Shown: piece after piece, positions 1 to 6,219 of the stretch
How positions within the stretch are numbered: position 1 is the stretch's first letter
Layout of the letters: every line of letters starts with the position of its first letter
Assembly: GCA_043782425.1 (NCBI GenBank)
Contig: JAYWAM010000037.1
Coordinates: 1-19,263, forward strand
Source of the DNA: JAYWAM01 sp043782425
Lineage (GTDB): Bacteria > Pseudomonadota > Gammaproteobacteria > Burkholderiales > Usitatibacteraceae
Direction of reading: 5' to 3'
DNA length: 19,263 nucleotides
The notes under the pieces: model-generated
Database searches by the model: none
What the model was told of the DNA's origin: nothing
Seen by the model: the letters and a program-made list of their open reading frames with translations, nothing else
Position numbers and translations under genes: made by a program

Positions 1-164
1 AGGAGCCTGTCGGACTTAAAGAATCGTAGCGAAAAAATAGCTGAGCGAGAACAGAATTTGATTATTTTTTCGGCAATAGTCTTTCCTATTGCTGAAAAAA
101 TAAGCGAATTATGGTCCGCTCAGGTATTTTTGCAGCCGATTCCCTTTAAGTCCGACAGGCTCCT
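1..164. repeat. 164-bp near-complete hairpin element (MITE-like)
   Basis: The first 21 bases (beginning AGGAGCCTGTCGG) are the exact reverse complement of 144-164. Inner arms also pair: CTGAGCG at 41-47 with CGCTCAG at 117-123, and 62-79 with 86-103 (17 of 18 bases), around a six-base loop. The whole element can therefore fold into one long imperfect hairpin. There is no room for a transposase, so it looks like a non-autonomous mobile element or a repeat derived from insertion-sequence ends. Its right end contributes two bases of the stop codon of the neighbouring toxin gene. A target duplication cannot be checked because the window starts at its first base. Confidence 0.8.
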
Positions 165-480
165 AGCCGTCCATGTCGGACTGTAAGAGAGTCGTGTAGT
201 CTTGGCCGCCGTAGAACACGCCGATGATGGATACCAATTCGGTAGCCACGTCGAAGGCGATCACAGTTCGCCCTTTGTAGTTTGTGATGCGCAGGCCGGG
301 GCGTATGTCTTCGCGGCTGACACCCAGATGTGGGAAAGTCCGCAATCGCTCGCAATACGTGACGATGGCGCTGGTATAGCGCTGGGCAATCTCCGGGGTC
401 GCAGCAACCGCGATGTAGCGATATAGCGCCGCAAGCTGTTCCTCTGCCTCCGGTGTGAAAACAACGGGATACGGCTTCAC
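163..480 (-). CDS. parE: ParE/RelE-family toxin
   Basis: This 105-residue protein fits the ParE branch of the RelE/ParE toxin superfamily in length and in its core. It begins with a F-T-P-E-A-E-E-Q-L helix, carries an F-P-H-L-G...I-R-P-G-L-R segment, and ends with a beta strand followed by F-Y-G-G-Q-D-Y. Family members act as gyrase poisons or ribosome-dependent nucleases; the ParE-like ending favours the former, by inference. The start is GTG and overlaps the antitoxin stop by four bases (GTGA, 477-480), typical of a translationally coupled antitoxin-toxin pair. The TAG stop is formed at the junction with the hairpin element at 1-164, so the insertion may have set or slightly changed the C terminus. 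The domain looks complete. Confidence 0.85.
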   Translation of the reverse strand: MKPYPVVFTPEAEEQLAALYRYIAVAATPEIAQRYTSAIVTYCERLRTFPHLGVSREDIRPGLRITNYKGRTVIAFDVATELVSIIGVFYGGQDYTTLLQSDMDG

Positions 481-755
481 GCTTTGGCGGTGGCAGTCTT
501 ATGTTCGGCTGCGAGCCTTGCCTGCACCTGGTCAACGGTGACAGCTCGCGATGGCTCGGCTTTCAGTGCGTCATAGGTCGGCCCAACTTGCTCATGTAAC
601 CAGCTTTCCACGGCGCGATCACGGGCCATCAGAACGCGCAGCCCGTCCCGGATCACTTCGCTTTCGGTGGCGTACTCGCCGGTCGCGACTTTGGATTTCA
701 CAACGTCTGCCATCTCGTTTGGCAGTGTGATGCTGAATTGCTGGGTTGTGCGCAT
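477..755 (-). CDS. parD: ParD-family ribbon-helix-helix antitoxin
   Basis: This 92-residue protein starts with a short beta strand (Q-Q-F-S-I-T-L-P) and a helix-turn-helix (residues about 12-45, with G-E-Y-A-T-E-S-E-V-I-R-D-G-L-R), the signature of ParD/CopG-type ribbon-helix-helix DNA-binding antitoxins. The C-terminal half (E-S-W-L-H-E-Q-V onward) is the usual flexible toxin-binding tail. It should bind and neutralise the ParE toxin encoded directly downstream and repress the shared promoter. ATG is preceded at a normal distance by GGAAGC on the coding strand. The first gene of the pair being the antitoxin is the standard order. Confidence 0.87.
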   Translation of the reverse strand: MRTTQQFSITLPNEMADVVKSKVATGEYATESEVIRDGLRVLMARDRAVESWLHEQVGPTYDALKAEPSRAVTVDQVQARLAAEHKTATAKA

Positions 756-765
756 GATGAGCTTC

Positions 766-792
766 CATTGAAAATGGCAGGATTAAATCATA
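766..792 (-). promoter_or_regulatory. possible parDE promoter/operator
   Basis: Just upstream of the antitoxin start is a short inverted repeat, CCATT-GAA-AATGG (766-778). Beyond it, on the minus strand, is a TATGAT hexamer (787-792) that could serve as a -10 box; no good -35 box is visible. Autoregulation by a ribbon-helix-helix antitoxin at such a site is known for the family, but the assignment here is a guess. Confidence 0.3.
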
Positions 793-833
793 CGCTCCCA
801 ACAGTTCTTTCTCCATAAATGGTAGGAAAAGAA

Positions 834-861
834 ATCCACAGAGAACACAGAGAACACAGAA
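834..861. repeat. CCACAGAG/AACACAG-type dispersed repeat, single arm
   Basis: A purine-rich ATCCACAGAGAACACAGAG unit followed by another AACACAG copy. The same word family forms both arms of the inverted repeat at 13961-14107, so this is a dispersed intergenic repeat. Only one arm is present here. Confidence 0.6.
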
Positions 862-1085
862 AATTAAACGCGGTACCTTCCTTATTATTCTCAATACGCT
901 GGTGAGTGTTCAAAACCTAACGGCGTTAAGGAATCTTTGTACAAGTGTCTTCCCCGCCCCGATTAAAGAGCGGAAAATAGGGTCAAGTCTGAGAAAGCGG
1001 TTATATTTTTCCCTGTTACTCACATGGAACACCCGATATTGAATCGTTTGGGTTCAAGACAATCAACCTGTAGGGAGCAGTCGGC
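862..1085. other. intergenic region upstream of the nucleotidyltransferase operon
   Basis: No gene is visible. An AGGGAGCAG ribosome-binding site lies near 1072-1080, ahead of the ATG at 1086. AT-rich stretches such as TTATATTTTT near 1000-1010 could hold the promoter, but no clear -35/-10 pair stands out. Confidence 0.4.
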
Positions 1086-1580
1086 ATGGGCATGTTCGAG
1101 TTGATCAAGACATTGGCCGACGCTGATATTGAATATGTGTTGGTGGGCGGTCTTGCGGTAGCGTTGCACGGCTATCAACGGGTAACGATGGATGTGGATG
1201 TAGTGCTGGCGATGAATGAGGAAAATTTACGGCGCTTCATTGACTGCGCCAAGACGGCGGATTTGCGCCCGGTTATTCCCGTCAGCCTTGATTCTCTCGC
1301 CCGGCCCGAATTGATTGAGCAGTGGTGCAACGAGAAGGGAATGCTGGCCTTTGGCCTGCGCGGCCCTGACGCGATGGCAACCGTGATGGATGTTCTGGTC
1401 AAACCCGTGATTCCTTTTCTCGACCTGCGGCGCGACGCCACCATCATCAATGTCGGCTCATTGAAAGTGCCCGTCGCCTCGATTGAACATTTGATTGCCA
1501 TGAAAACCGGTACGGGGCGTAGCAAGGATGTGCTCGATATTGAAGAGTTGCGGAAAATTCAGTTTAGAAAAATATCATGA
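1086..1580 (+). CDS. MNT/AbiEii-like nucleotidyltransferase-fold protein
   Basis: This 164-residue protein has the minimal nucleotidyltransferase signature: V-G-G-L-A-V-A-L-H-G (residues about 20-29), then R-x-T-x-D-V-D (32-38), whose two aspartates are the expected metal ligands. A third acidic position, D102 in M-D-V-L-V-K-P, fits, as does a C-terminal K-T-G-T-G-R-S-K-D-V-L-D-I segment (140-152) common to AbiEii/DUF6036-like proteins. Such proteins transfer nucleotides to a protein or tRNA and are often toxins or defence components. No HEPN or AbiEi partner is adjacent. Instead the stop overlaps a 54-residue gene by ATGA, so any partner would be one of the two tiny downstream genes. The substrate cannot be told from sequence. 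A second ATG lies at 1092. Confidence 0.75.
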   Translation: MGMFELIKTLADADIEYVLVGGLAVALHGYQRVTMDVDVVLAMNEENLRRFIDCAKTADLRPVIPVSLDSLARPELIEQWCNEKGMLAFGLRGPDAMATVMDVLVKPVIPFLDLRRDATIINVGSLKVPVASIEHLIAMKTGTGRSKDVLDIEELRKIQFRKIS

Positions 1581-1741
1581 CAGCCGATCAGAACTATCGT
1601 TTGTTGCAGGAAATCGAGGCCAATCGAAAATTTATTTTGCTGGCCTACCAGCAAAACCCGAAACTGCTTGAGCAGGCAGAGGCACGAATCAAGCAGTTGT
1701 TCGATGTGCATGCTTACCGCGGAGAAGACCCGAATGTCTGA
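1577..1741 (+). CDS. 54-aa hypothetical protein, second gene of the nucleotidyltransferase operon
   Basis: The ATG overlaps the preceding stop (ATGA, 1577-1580) and the frame runs 54 codons to TGA at 1739-1741. The product is mostly helical by composition, charged and soluble, with a core R-K-F-I-L-L-A-Y-Q-Q-N-P-K-L-L-E-Q. I do not recognise a family. The core resembles part of the next protein (R-E-F-F-I-Q-M-W-I-Q-N-P-A-L-A-K-Q), which suggests the two arose by duplication. The translational coupling on both sides is the main evidence that it is real. An antitoxin or adaptor role for the nucleotidyltransferase is possible but unproven. Confidence 0.6.
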   Translation: MTADQNYRLLQEIEANRKFILLAYQQNPKLLEQAEARIKQLFDVHAYRGEDPNV

Positions 1742-2000
1742 GCCCGCTGGCCTCGCGCACGCGGTAATCCCTGAGCATCTGATGCTCAGCCGTCTGGCGC
1801 AATCCGAACATATGCGTGAATTCTTTATTCAGATGTGGATTCAAAACCCCGCTTTGGCAAAGCAAGGCGGGATCAAAGTACAAAACCTGTTGTCCCCGCT
1901 TGCGGCTACCGATGCGGAGGAAATGGTTCCGGCGCCGCTGCAACCCAGGAAGAAACGCCCCATCGGCTTGAGTACGAACATCGAAGAGAACGGGAAATAG
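1734..2000 (+). CDS. 88-aa hypothetical protein, third gene of the nucleotidyltransferase operon
   Basis: I chose ATG 1734 because it has GGAGAAG about eight bases upstream and overlaps the previous gene by eight bases. An upstream in-frame ATG at 1668 would lie entirely inside the 54-aa gene. The product is 88 residues. Its N-terminal two thirds look helical and share a QNPxLxxxQ-type motif with the 54-aa protein. The tail is basic and proline-rich (P-L-Q-P-R-K-K-R-P), resembling a disordered or nucleic-acid-contacting end. No known family is recognised. Confidence 0.55.
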   Translation: MSEPAGLAHAVIPEHLMLSRLAQSEHMREFFIQMWIQNPALAKQGGIKVQNLLSPLAATDAEEMVPAPLQPRKKRPIGLSTNIEENGK

Positions 2001-2017
2001 ACGGTATTATGGGTGTG

Positions 2018-2045
2018 ATTCAAACTGATGTGGCGTATTTCCAAT
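2018..2045. repeat. short repeat, copy 1 (partner at 19176-19203)
   Basis: The 16-mer ATTCAAACTGATGTGG occurs here and again at 19176-19191. It is followed at the same distance in both copies by TCCAATT. It may be a remnant of a dispersed element. It lies just after the 88-aa gene. Confidence 0.5.
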
Positions 2046-2079
2046 TCTCGATAGAAGCGTGAATAAATTCGCCTGATTT

Positions 2080-2150
2080 GTCATTCCCGCGAAAGCGGGA
2101 ATCCATGTTCTGCTAGCAAAAAAATGGTTCCCCGCTTTCGCGGGGATGAC
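2080..2150. repeat. palindromic repeat pair, GTCATTCCCGCGAAAGCGGG type
   Basis: Two inverted 27-base arms (2080-2106 and 2124-2150) match at 24 of 27 positions around an A-rich 17-base loop. Each arm also holds its own CCCGC-GAAA-GCGGG hairpin. The same family recurs at 14226-14295 and 18266-18307. It is REP/BIME-like in organisation and may also stop transcription or protect mRNA ends between the upstream operon and the Uma2 gene. Confidence 0.85.
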
Positions 2151-2200
2151 AGTTGTTTGGAGGTTCTTGAAATCCGTTCCGAAAGAATGATGGAGGCATA

Positions 2201-2776
2201 ATGAGCAATCCCATGCTGTCGAGATTGAGCGAACAAGATTACCTGCATGGTGAATTGTCCAGCGACATACGCCATGAATATGTCGATGGTGAAGCCTATG
2301 CCATGGCGGGCGCAGGTGAGGCGCACAATCTGATTGCTGGCAATATTTTTGCCAAGCTGCGTGACTTTGCGCGTGGCGGTCCATGCCGCGTGTTCATTTC
2401 CGACATGAAGCTGCATGTGCAAACGTGGAAAGCATATTACTACCCCGATATTATGGTGACTTGCGATCCGAGCGATAGCCACAGCCACTTCAAGGAGCGT
2501 CCCAGCCTGGTGGTGGAAGTGCTGTCGCCCAGCACTGAAAGCACCGATAGGCGCGAGAAGATGTTGGCCTACCGCACCTTGCCTAGCCTGCGCGAATATG
2601 TGTTGGTCGCCACGGACAAACAACATGTTGAGCACTATCACCGCGATGAGCATGACGAATGGCGACTCGCTAGCGTTAGCCAGGCCGAGCCTCTGCTGTT
2701 GGAAAGCGTCGGCGCCAGCCTGACGCTGGAGGAGATTTACGAGGACGTGCGACTGGATACTCAGGGTGCAGTTTGA
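2201..2776 (+). CDS. Uma2-family (DUF820) putative endonuclease
   Basis: This 191-residue protein has the Uma2/DUF820 architecture, a PD-(D/E)XK nuclease-like fold. Visible markers in order are R-H-E-Y-V-D-G-E (24-31), the Y-Y-P-D-I strand with D83, the V-V-E-V-L-S-P-S-T strand with E106, and D-R-R-E-K-M-L-A-Y with K120. The family length is about 180-200, so it is full length. GGAGG at 2192-2196 sets the ATG. The family is greatly expanded in cyanobacteria and scattered in other bacteria, and its biological role is not settled. The gene stands alone between two palindromic repeats, with no neighbour that indicates a function. Confidence 0.85.
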   Translation: MSNPMLSRLSEQDYLHGELSSDIRHEYVDGEAYAMAGAGEAHNLIAGNIFAKLRDFARGGPCRVFISDMKLHVQTWKAYYYPDIMVTCDPSDSHSHFKERPSLVVEVLSPSTESTDRREKMLAYRTLPSLREYVLVATDKQHVEHYHRDEHDEWRLASVSQAEPLLLESVGASLTLEEIYEDVRLDTQGAV

Positions 2777-2815
2777 GCTGAGGTGTAGTCATTCTTGATG
2801 AACAATGAGGTAGCC

Positions 2816-2943
2816 CGTCGTCCCAGCGAAGGCTGGGACCCAGTCCGCCACACCATCTGATCATTGCTTCAAAGTGATGTTGATGGGACTGGGTCCCAGC
2901 CCCCACCTTACAGCATGCTGGGGCAGGCTCCGCTGGGACGACG
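2816..2943. repeat. large inverted repeat, GTCGTCCCAGCGAAGGCTGGGACC type, with an interrupted right arm
   Basis: The left arm is 2816-2846. The right arm is split: 2886-2901 pairs perfectly with 2831-2846, and 2933-2943 pairs with 2816-2826. About 28 extra bases sit between the halves of the right arm. The extra piece has its own fold, with a CAGCATGCTG palindrome flanked by GCCCC and GGGGC. It is a second palindromic-repeat family, different from the one at 2080-2150. Confidence 0.75.
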
Positions 2944-3008
2944 AATATTTGCGATTTCGATCTGTCATTATTAATAAACTAATGGTTGAGAAATGGAATT
3001 ACCCGCGC

Positions 3009-3070
3009 TTTGGGTTTGACGCGACGTGTCGCGTCTTGAAAAGAGCGGCGTCTTGCCGCCGCACTCCAAA
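3009..3070. repeat. double-hairpin intergenic element
   Basis: An 18-base near-palindrome, GACGCGAC-GT-GTCGCGTC (3018-3035), is followed by GCGGC-GTCTT-GCCGC (3045-3059). Both are enclosed by TTTGG (3009-3013) and CCAAA (3066-3070). The arrangement would fold as two stem-loops in a cruciform or RNA. It could be another dispersed repeat or a structured leader; there is no T-run to make it a terminator. Confidence 0.5.
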
Positions 3071-3452
3071 ACAGCGCTGCTAGCCGTTCGCGATAGGTTG
3101 ACCGGGAAGCAACCTAAAATTCGAAGCTATTGAAGGTGTTGTGATGTGCTTCACAGACTCTTCTTGAGAGTTATGCGAAGCTGAAATGGTGGTAGCCACT
3201 GTGGGTCAGCGCAGATTCCCTCCTCTAGCCGCTCTAGGTGTTTTCAAGCATTCTTGCTCCTGGCGCTGCACCCAATGGCGATCAGAACTTTCAATTTGTG
3301 CATCGCACAAGGAGTTTGCCTATTTCTTGGGGGGCTAATAAAATTGAAAATTCTTTTGAAATCAATTGACAAAACCCGGTTGTTGATCTAATTTCAAGTA
3401 ACTATTGTTAACTAGTCTATGGCAAGGCTAGGTGTTACCAATGAATTGAGAC
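3071..3452 (+). promoter_or_regulatory. intergenic leader with candidate msh operon promoter (-35 at 3366-3371)
   Basis: About 380 bases carry no gene. The best promoter candidate is a consensus TTGACA at 3366-3371, with a weak TAATTT at 3389-3394 after a 17-base spacer, about 60 bases ahead of mshI. The sequence from about 3330 to 3415 is clearly more AT-rich than its surroundings. The rest (3071-3330) shows nothing I can name. Confidence 0.4.
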
Positions 3453-4409
3453 ATGCACATGGGCTTATTCACGAAAACCAAGAATATTGCTGGCTGGCTG
3501 GTTGTCAGCTTTCGCGAGGATGGTTTTTGCGTTGCCCATGTTAAGCGTTCCCTCTCAGCCAAGCCTGAAGTCACACTAGCACTTGCCTACCCCGGCACTG
3601 CCCCTCCCCCTGCTGTAGCGCTGGAAAAACTGGCGAAAGAATGGCGCGCTGATCGCTGCCAATGCACGACGCTGCTGGCCAATGGCGAATACCAATTATT
3701 GTCGGTGGATGCGCCTAACGTGCCGCCTGCGGAACTCAAAACCGCCATACGCTGGCGCTTGAAAGACATGCTGGATTTTCATATTGATGATGCGACCATC
3801 GATGTGCTGGATATTCCCCTGGAAAAAAACGCCGCAGTACGTAATCACTCGATGTATGCGGTAGCCGCGCGCAATCAATTGATAGAGCAGCGTCAGGCGC
3901 TGTTCGGCCAAGCCAAAATTCCCTTGAGTGTGATAGATATTCCCGAGATGGCGCAGCGTAATATCTCTGCGCTGCTCGAACCGAAAGACCGCGGTGTGGC
4001 GTTGTTGTCGTTTGACGTAACGGGCGGGCTGCTGACGGTGACTTTCGGCGGCGAGCTTTACCTGTCGCGGCGCATTGATGTAACGCTGGAGCAACTACTG
4101 CAATCCGATAGCGAGAAAAGAAACGCCTTCTACGACAGGATTACGCTGGAGTTGCAGCGCTCGCTGGATCACTTCGACAGGCAATATCATTTCATCACGC
4201 TGGCGAAACTGGTGCTTGCGCCGCTATCTGAAGATGCTGCGGGCCTGCGCGAATATCTGGCGGCGAATCTTTACATCCCGATCGAAAGTTTGAATCTGGA
4301 ATCGCTGTTCGATGTGACCAACACTCCAGAATTGCACTCTCTTGAACGCCAGCAGCATTTTTTCCTGACACTAGGCGCAAGCTTGCGCCATGAGGAGAAA
4401 GTGCTATGA
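3453..4409 (+). CDS. mshI: MSHA biogenesis protein MshI (PilM-like)
   Basis: This 318-residue protein heads an operon whose order (I, PilN-like, J, K, L, M, N) matches MSHA pilus biogenesis clusters. It has the features of the PilM/GspL-N actin-like fold: an early beta region (about 13-30), the L-K-T-A-I-R-W-R-L-K-D-M-L segment (94-106) typical of MshI/PilM, and later strands A-L-L-S-F-D-V-T-G-G-L-L-T-V (about 183-196). It should sit on the cytoplasmic face and recruit the PilN/PilO-like inner-membrane proteins encoded next. Two ATGs (3453 and 3459) are possible and no strong ribosome-binding site is visible. The stop overlaps the next gene by ATGA. Confidence 0.82.
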   Translation: MHMGLFTKTKNIAGWLVVSFREDGFCVAHVKRSLSAKPEVTLALAYPGTAPPPAVALEKLAKEWRADRCQCTTLLANGEYQLLSVDAPNVPPAELKTAIRWRLKDMLDFHIDDATIDVLDIPLEKNAAVRNHSMYAVAARNQLIEQRQALFGQAKIPLSVIDIPEMAQRNISALLEPKDRGVALLSFDVTGGLLTVTFGGELYLSRRIDVTLEQLLQSDSEKRNAFYDRITLELQRSLDHFDRQYHFITLAKLVLAPLSEDAAGLREYLAANLYIPIESLNLESLFDVTNTPELHSLERQQHFFLTLGASLRHEEKVL

Positions 4410-5092
4410 GCCAGCAAATCAATCTTTTCAATCCGATTTTTCTCAAGCAGAAAAAACATTTTTCCGCTGCTACCATGGCCCAAGCTCTCGGCCTGATCCT
4501 GCTTGGCACAGTTCTTATGGTTGTCTATACCCATTACCAGGTAGCCGGTCTGAGCACTGAGGCCAGCACAACCGACGCCAAACTTAAAGAAGCCCAGGCG
4601 CAGTTGGTTGTTGTCAACGCACAATTTGCGCCACGCCAAAAAAGCAAAACAGTCGAAGAAGAAATTCGTATTGCGGAAACCGAAGTGAAAGAACTGCAGC
4701 AGGTGGCTGAAACCCTGCAAAACGGCGACTTTGGCAGTGCTCAGGGGTATGCGGAATATTTGCGCGCCTTTGCGCGCCAGATCGTAAGCGGCTTGTGGCT
4801 CACCGGCTTAAGCATCCACGGCGCGGGAAACGACATCGGCATTCAAGGGCGCGCATTGCAGCCCGAGTTAATTCCGGCCTACATCAAGCGCCTTAAAAGT
4901 GAGCCCACGTTGCAGGGAAAATCTTTTTCCACCCTGGAAATGCACGTACCGCAAGTGGAGACCGCCGCCGCTACGGGCACAGCAGCGCCTAAGCCGCGCG
5001 TAGCAGCCGGGTATATCGAGTTTGACTTGAAATCGTCTGGAATTGAAAAAGCGCCGGATGCGCCCGGAACACCCGGAGCAATCAAGAAATGA
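4406..5092 (+). CDS. PilN-like MSHA assembly protein (second MshI-type gene)
   Basis: This 228-residue bitopic membrane protein has a short cytoplasmic N terminus beginning M-S-Q-Q-I-N-L-F-N-P-I-F. That motif is typical of PilN and is the part that docks into PilM-like partners. One membrane helix follows (about 25-43), then a coiled-coil stretch (about 50-105, rich in E, K, Q and A), then a small periplasmic domain. It would form the inner-membrane alignment complex with MshI and MshJ. It is coupled by four-base overlaps to both neighbours (4406-4409 and 5089-5092). The C-terminal tail is alanine- and proline-rich. Some annotations call this position MshI2; I leave the symbol blank. Confidence 0.75.
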   Translation: MSQQINLFNPIFLKQKKHFSAATMAQALGLILLGTVLMVVYTHYQVAGLSTEASTTDAKLKEAQAQLVVVNAQFAPRQKSKTVEEEIRIAETEVKELQQVAETLQNGDFGSAQGYAEYLRAFARQIVSGLWLTGLSIHGAGNDIGIQGRALQPELIPAYIKRLKSEPTLQGKSFSTLEMHVPQVETAAATGTAAPKPRVAAGYIEFDLKSSGIEKAPDAPGTPGAIKK

Positions 5093-5775
5093 AGCGCTAT
5101 TGGCAAAAACTCGCTCTTAAAGTCGATGCTTTGACGCTGCGTGAGCGCGCCATCATTTTTGTCATGGCGGCGTTGTTCGTGGTGGTGTTGATGAATGTGC
5201 TGCTGCTCGATCCGCAATTTTCCAAGCAAACGCAATTGTCGAAGAAAACACAGCAGGAGCAGGCGCAAATTGCCGCTATCCAGGCGGAAATTTTACAAAA
5301 AGTGAAATCGCAAGGCGTTAATCCCGATGATGCCGAGCAGGATCGTTTACAAAAATTAAAGCAGCAAGCAACGCTGATACGCACTACGCTGCTGAAAACG
5401 CAAAAAGATTTGGTGTCCCCGGAAAAAATGGCTGCGCTGCTTGAGGATATTTTGAAGCGCAACGGCAAATTGCGCCTGGTCTCGCTGAAAACCTTGCCGG
5501 CAAGCAGCCTGATTGAACCCGCCGCAGGCGCTGCGCCGCCAGCCACAGCTTTGCCCCCAAGCCAGCAGGGCGCGCGATCCATCTACAAACATGGCGTAGA
5601 AATCATGGTAGAGGGCGGCTATATGGACATGCTCGAGTACATGGCGGCGCTGGAAGCAATGCCGTGGCAGTTGTTTTGGAGTAAAGCGCGACTGAACGTG
5701 GAGGAGTACCCTAGAACCACTTTGGTGCTGACGCTATATACCTTCAGCCTCGACAAAAAATGGTTGGCAATATGA
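5089..5775 (+). CDS. mshJ: MSHA biogenesis protein MshJ (PilO/GspM-like)
   Basis: This 228-residue protein has an N-terminal cytoplasmic segment with D-A-L-T-L-R-E-R (13-20), the conserved start of MshJ/GspM proteins. A membrane helix (about 22-42) and a long coiled coil (about 45-110) follow. The C-terminal ferredoxin-like periplasmic domain contains the G-V-E-I-M-V-E-G-G-Y-M-D-M-L-E-Y segment. It should pair with the preceding PilN-like protein. The stop overlaps the mshK start. Confidence 0.8.
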   Translation: MKRYWQKLALKVDALTLRERAIIFVMAALFVVVLMNVLLLDPQFSKQTQLSKKTQQEQAQIAAIQAEILQKVKSQGVNPDDAEQDRLQKLKQQATLIRTTLLKTQKDLVSPEKMAALLEDILKRNGKLRLVSLKTLPASSLIEPAAGAAPPATALPPSQQGARSIYKHGVEIMVEGGYMDMLEYMAALEAMPWQLFWSKARLNVEEYPRTTLVLTLYTFSLDKKWLAI

Positions 5776-6218
5776 TGGCGCCTTTAACAACAGCACAAAA
5801 GCTGCCGCCCTCGCGGCCCTCCCCTCTTTTATTGCCTTTTAATTTTTGCCTTTTAATTTTTGCCTTTTGCCTTTTGCCTTTTGCAGCCATCGCCGCAGCC
5901 GAGTCCTTGCCCGACCCCACCCGTCCGCCCGCGTCGCTGAATTTGGGACAGCAAGATGTAACTAAATTTTCCGGCCCGGTGTTGCAGTCGATAATGATCT
6001 CACTTGAGCGCCGGGCGGCGATCATCAGCGGTCAAACAGTCAGATTGGGAGAGAAATTCGGTAACGCAGAAGTGATAAAAATCTCCGAGGGCGAAGTCGT
6101 GCTGCGTAGCGGCAAAGACTTACAAACACTGAAGCTTTTCCCTAATATAGAAAAGCTGCCCGCTTCGAGTGGGGCCGAAGTTAAAGCCCAGAGCCGCGCA
6201 CAGACAAAGGTGAAGTAA
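5772..6218 (+). CDS. mshK: MSHA biogenesis protein MshK (PilP/GspC-like), signal peptide made of tandem DNA repeats
   Basis: This product of about 148 residues is exported. A hydrophobic stretch (about 19-43) ends near A-I-A-A-A-E. The mature part begins with the D-P-T-R-P-P motif typical of MshK and holds a small beta domain resembling PilP/GspC-HR (Q-S-I-M-I-S...A-I-I-S-G-Q-T-V-R-L-G-E). It probably links the inner-membrane complex to the MshL secretin. I prefer ATG 5772 because it overlaps the mshJ stop as ATGA; ATG 5760 and ATG 5775 are alternatives. The hydrophobic region is encoded by a low-complexity tandem repeat (5832-5884) whose units are not multiples of three, so gain or loss of one unit would usually shift the frame. 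Confidence 0.78.
   Translation: MMAPLTTAQKLPPSRPSPLLLPFNFCLLIFAFCLLPFAAIAAAESLPDPTRPPASLNLGQQDVTKFSGPVLQSIMISLERRAAIISGQTVRLGEKFGNAEVIKISEGEVVLRSGKDLQTLKLFPNIEKLPASSGAEVKAQSRAQTKVK
5832..5884 (+). repeat. 14-bp and 7-bp tandem repeats inside the mshK signal sequence
   Basis: Two perfect copies of TTGCCTTTTAATTT (5832-5859) are followed by about three copies of the heptamer GCCTTTT (5862-5882). The present copy number keeps mshK in frame. Changes by 7 or 14 bases would not, unless compensated. Similar pyrimidine-rich words usually sit between genes, so this may be an intergenic-type repeat captured as coding sequence. Confidence 0.8.
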
Positions 6219-6219
6219 A

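Noticed and set aside
970..1000. GGGTCAAGTCTGA word as a sign of a REP-type transposase
   Set aside because: Only a short fragment is present, with no transposase gene or second copy.
1668..1733. Upstream start for the 88-aa gene
   Set aside because: It would be fully nested in the 54-aa gene, and a better ribosome-binding site precedes ATG 1734.
2081..2653. 190-codon open frame on the minus strand
   Set aside because: It is antisense to the Uma2 gene, runs into the palindromic repeat and shows no protein family features.
3423..3445. Sigma-54 type promoter before mshI
   Set aside because: A TGGCA-like word is present but no GC element follows at the required spacing.
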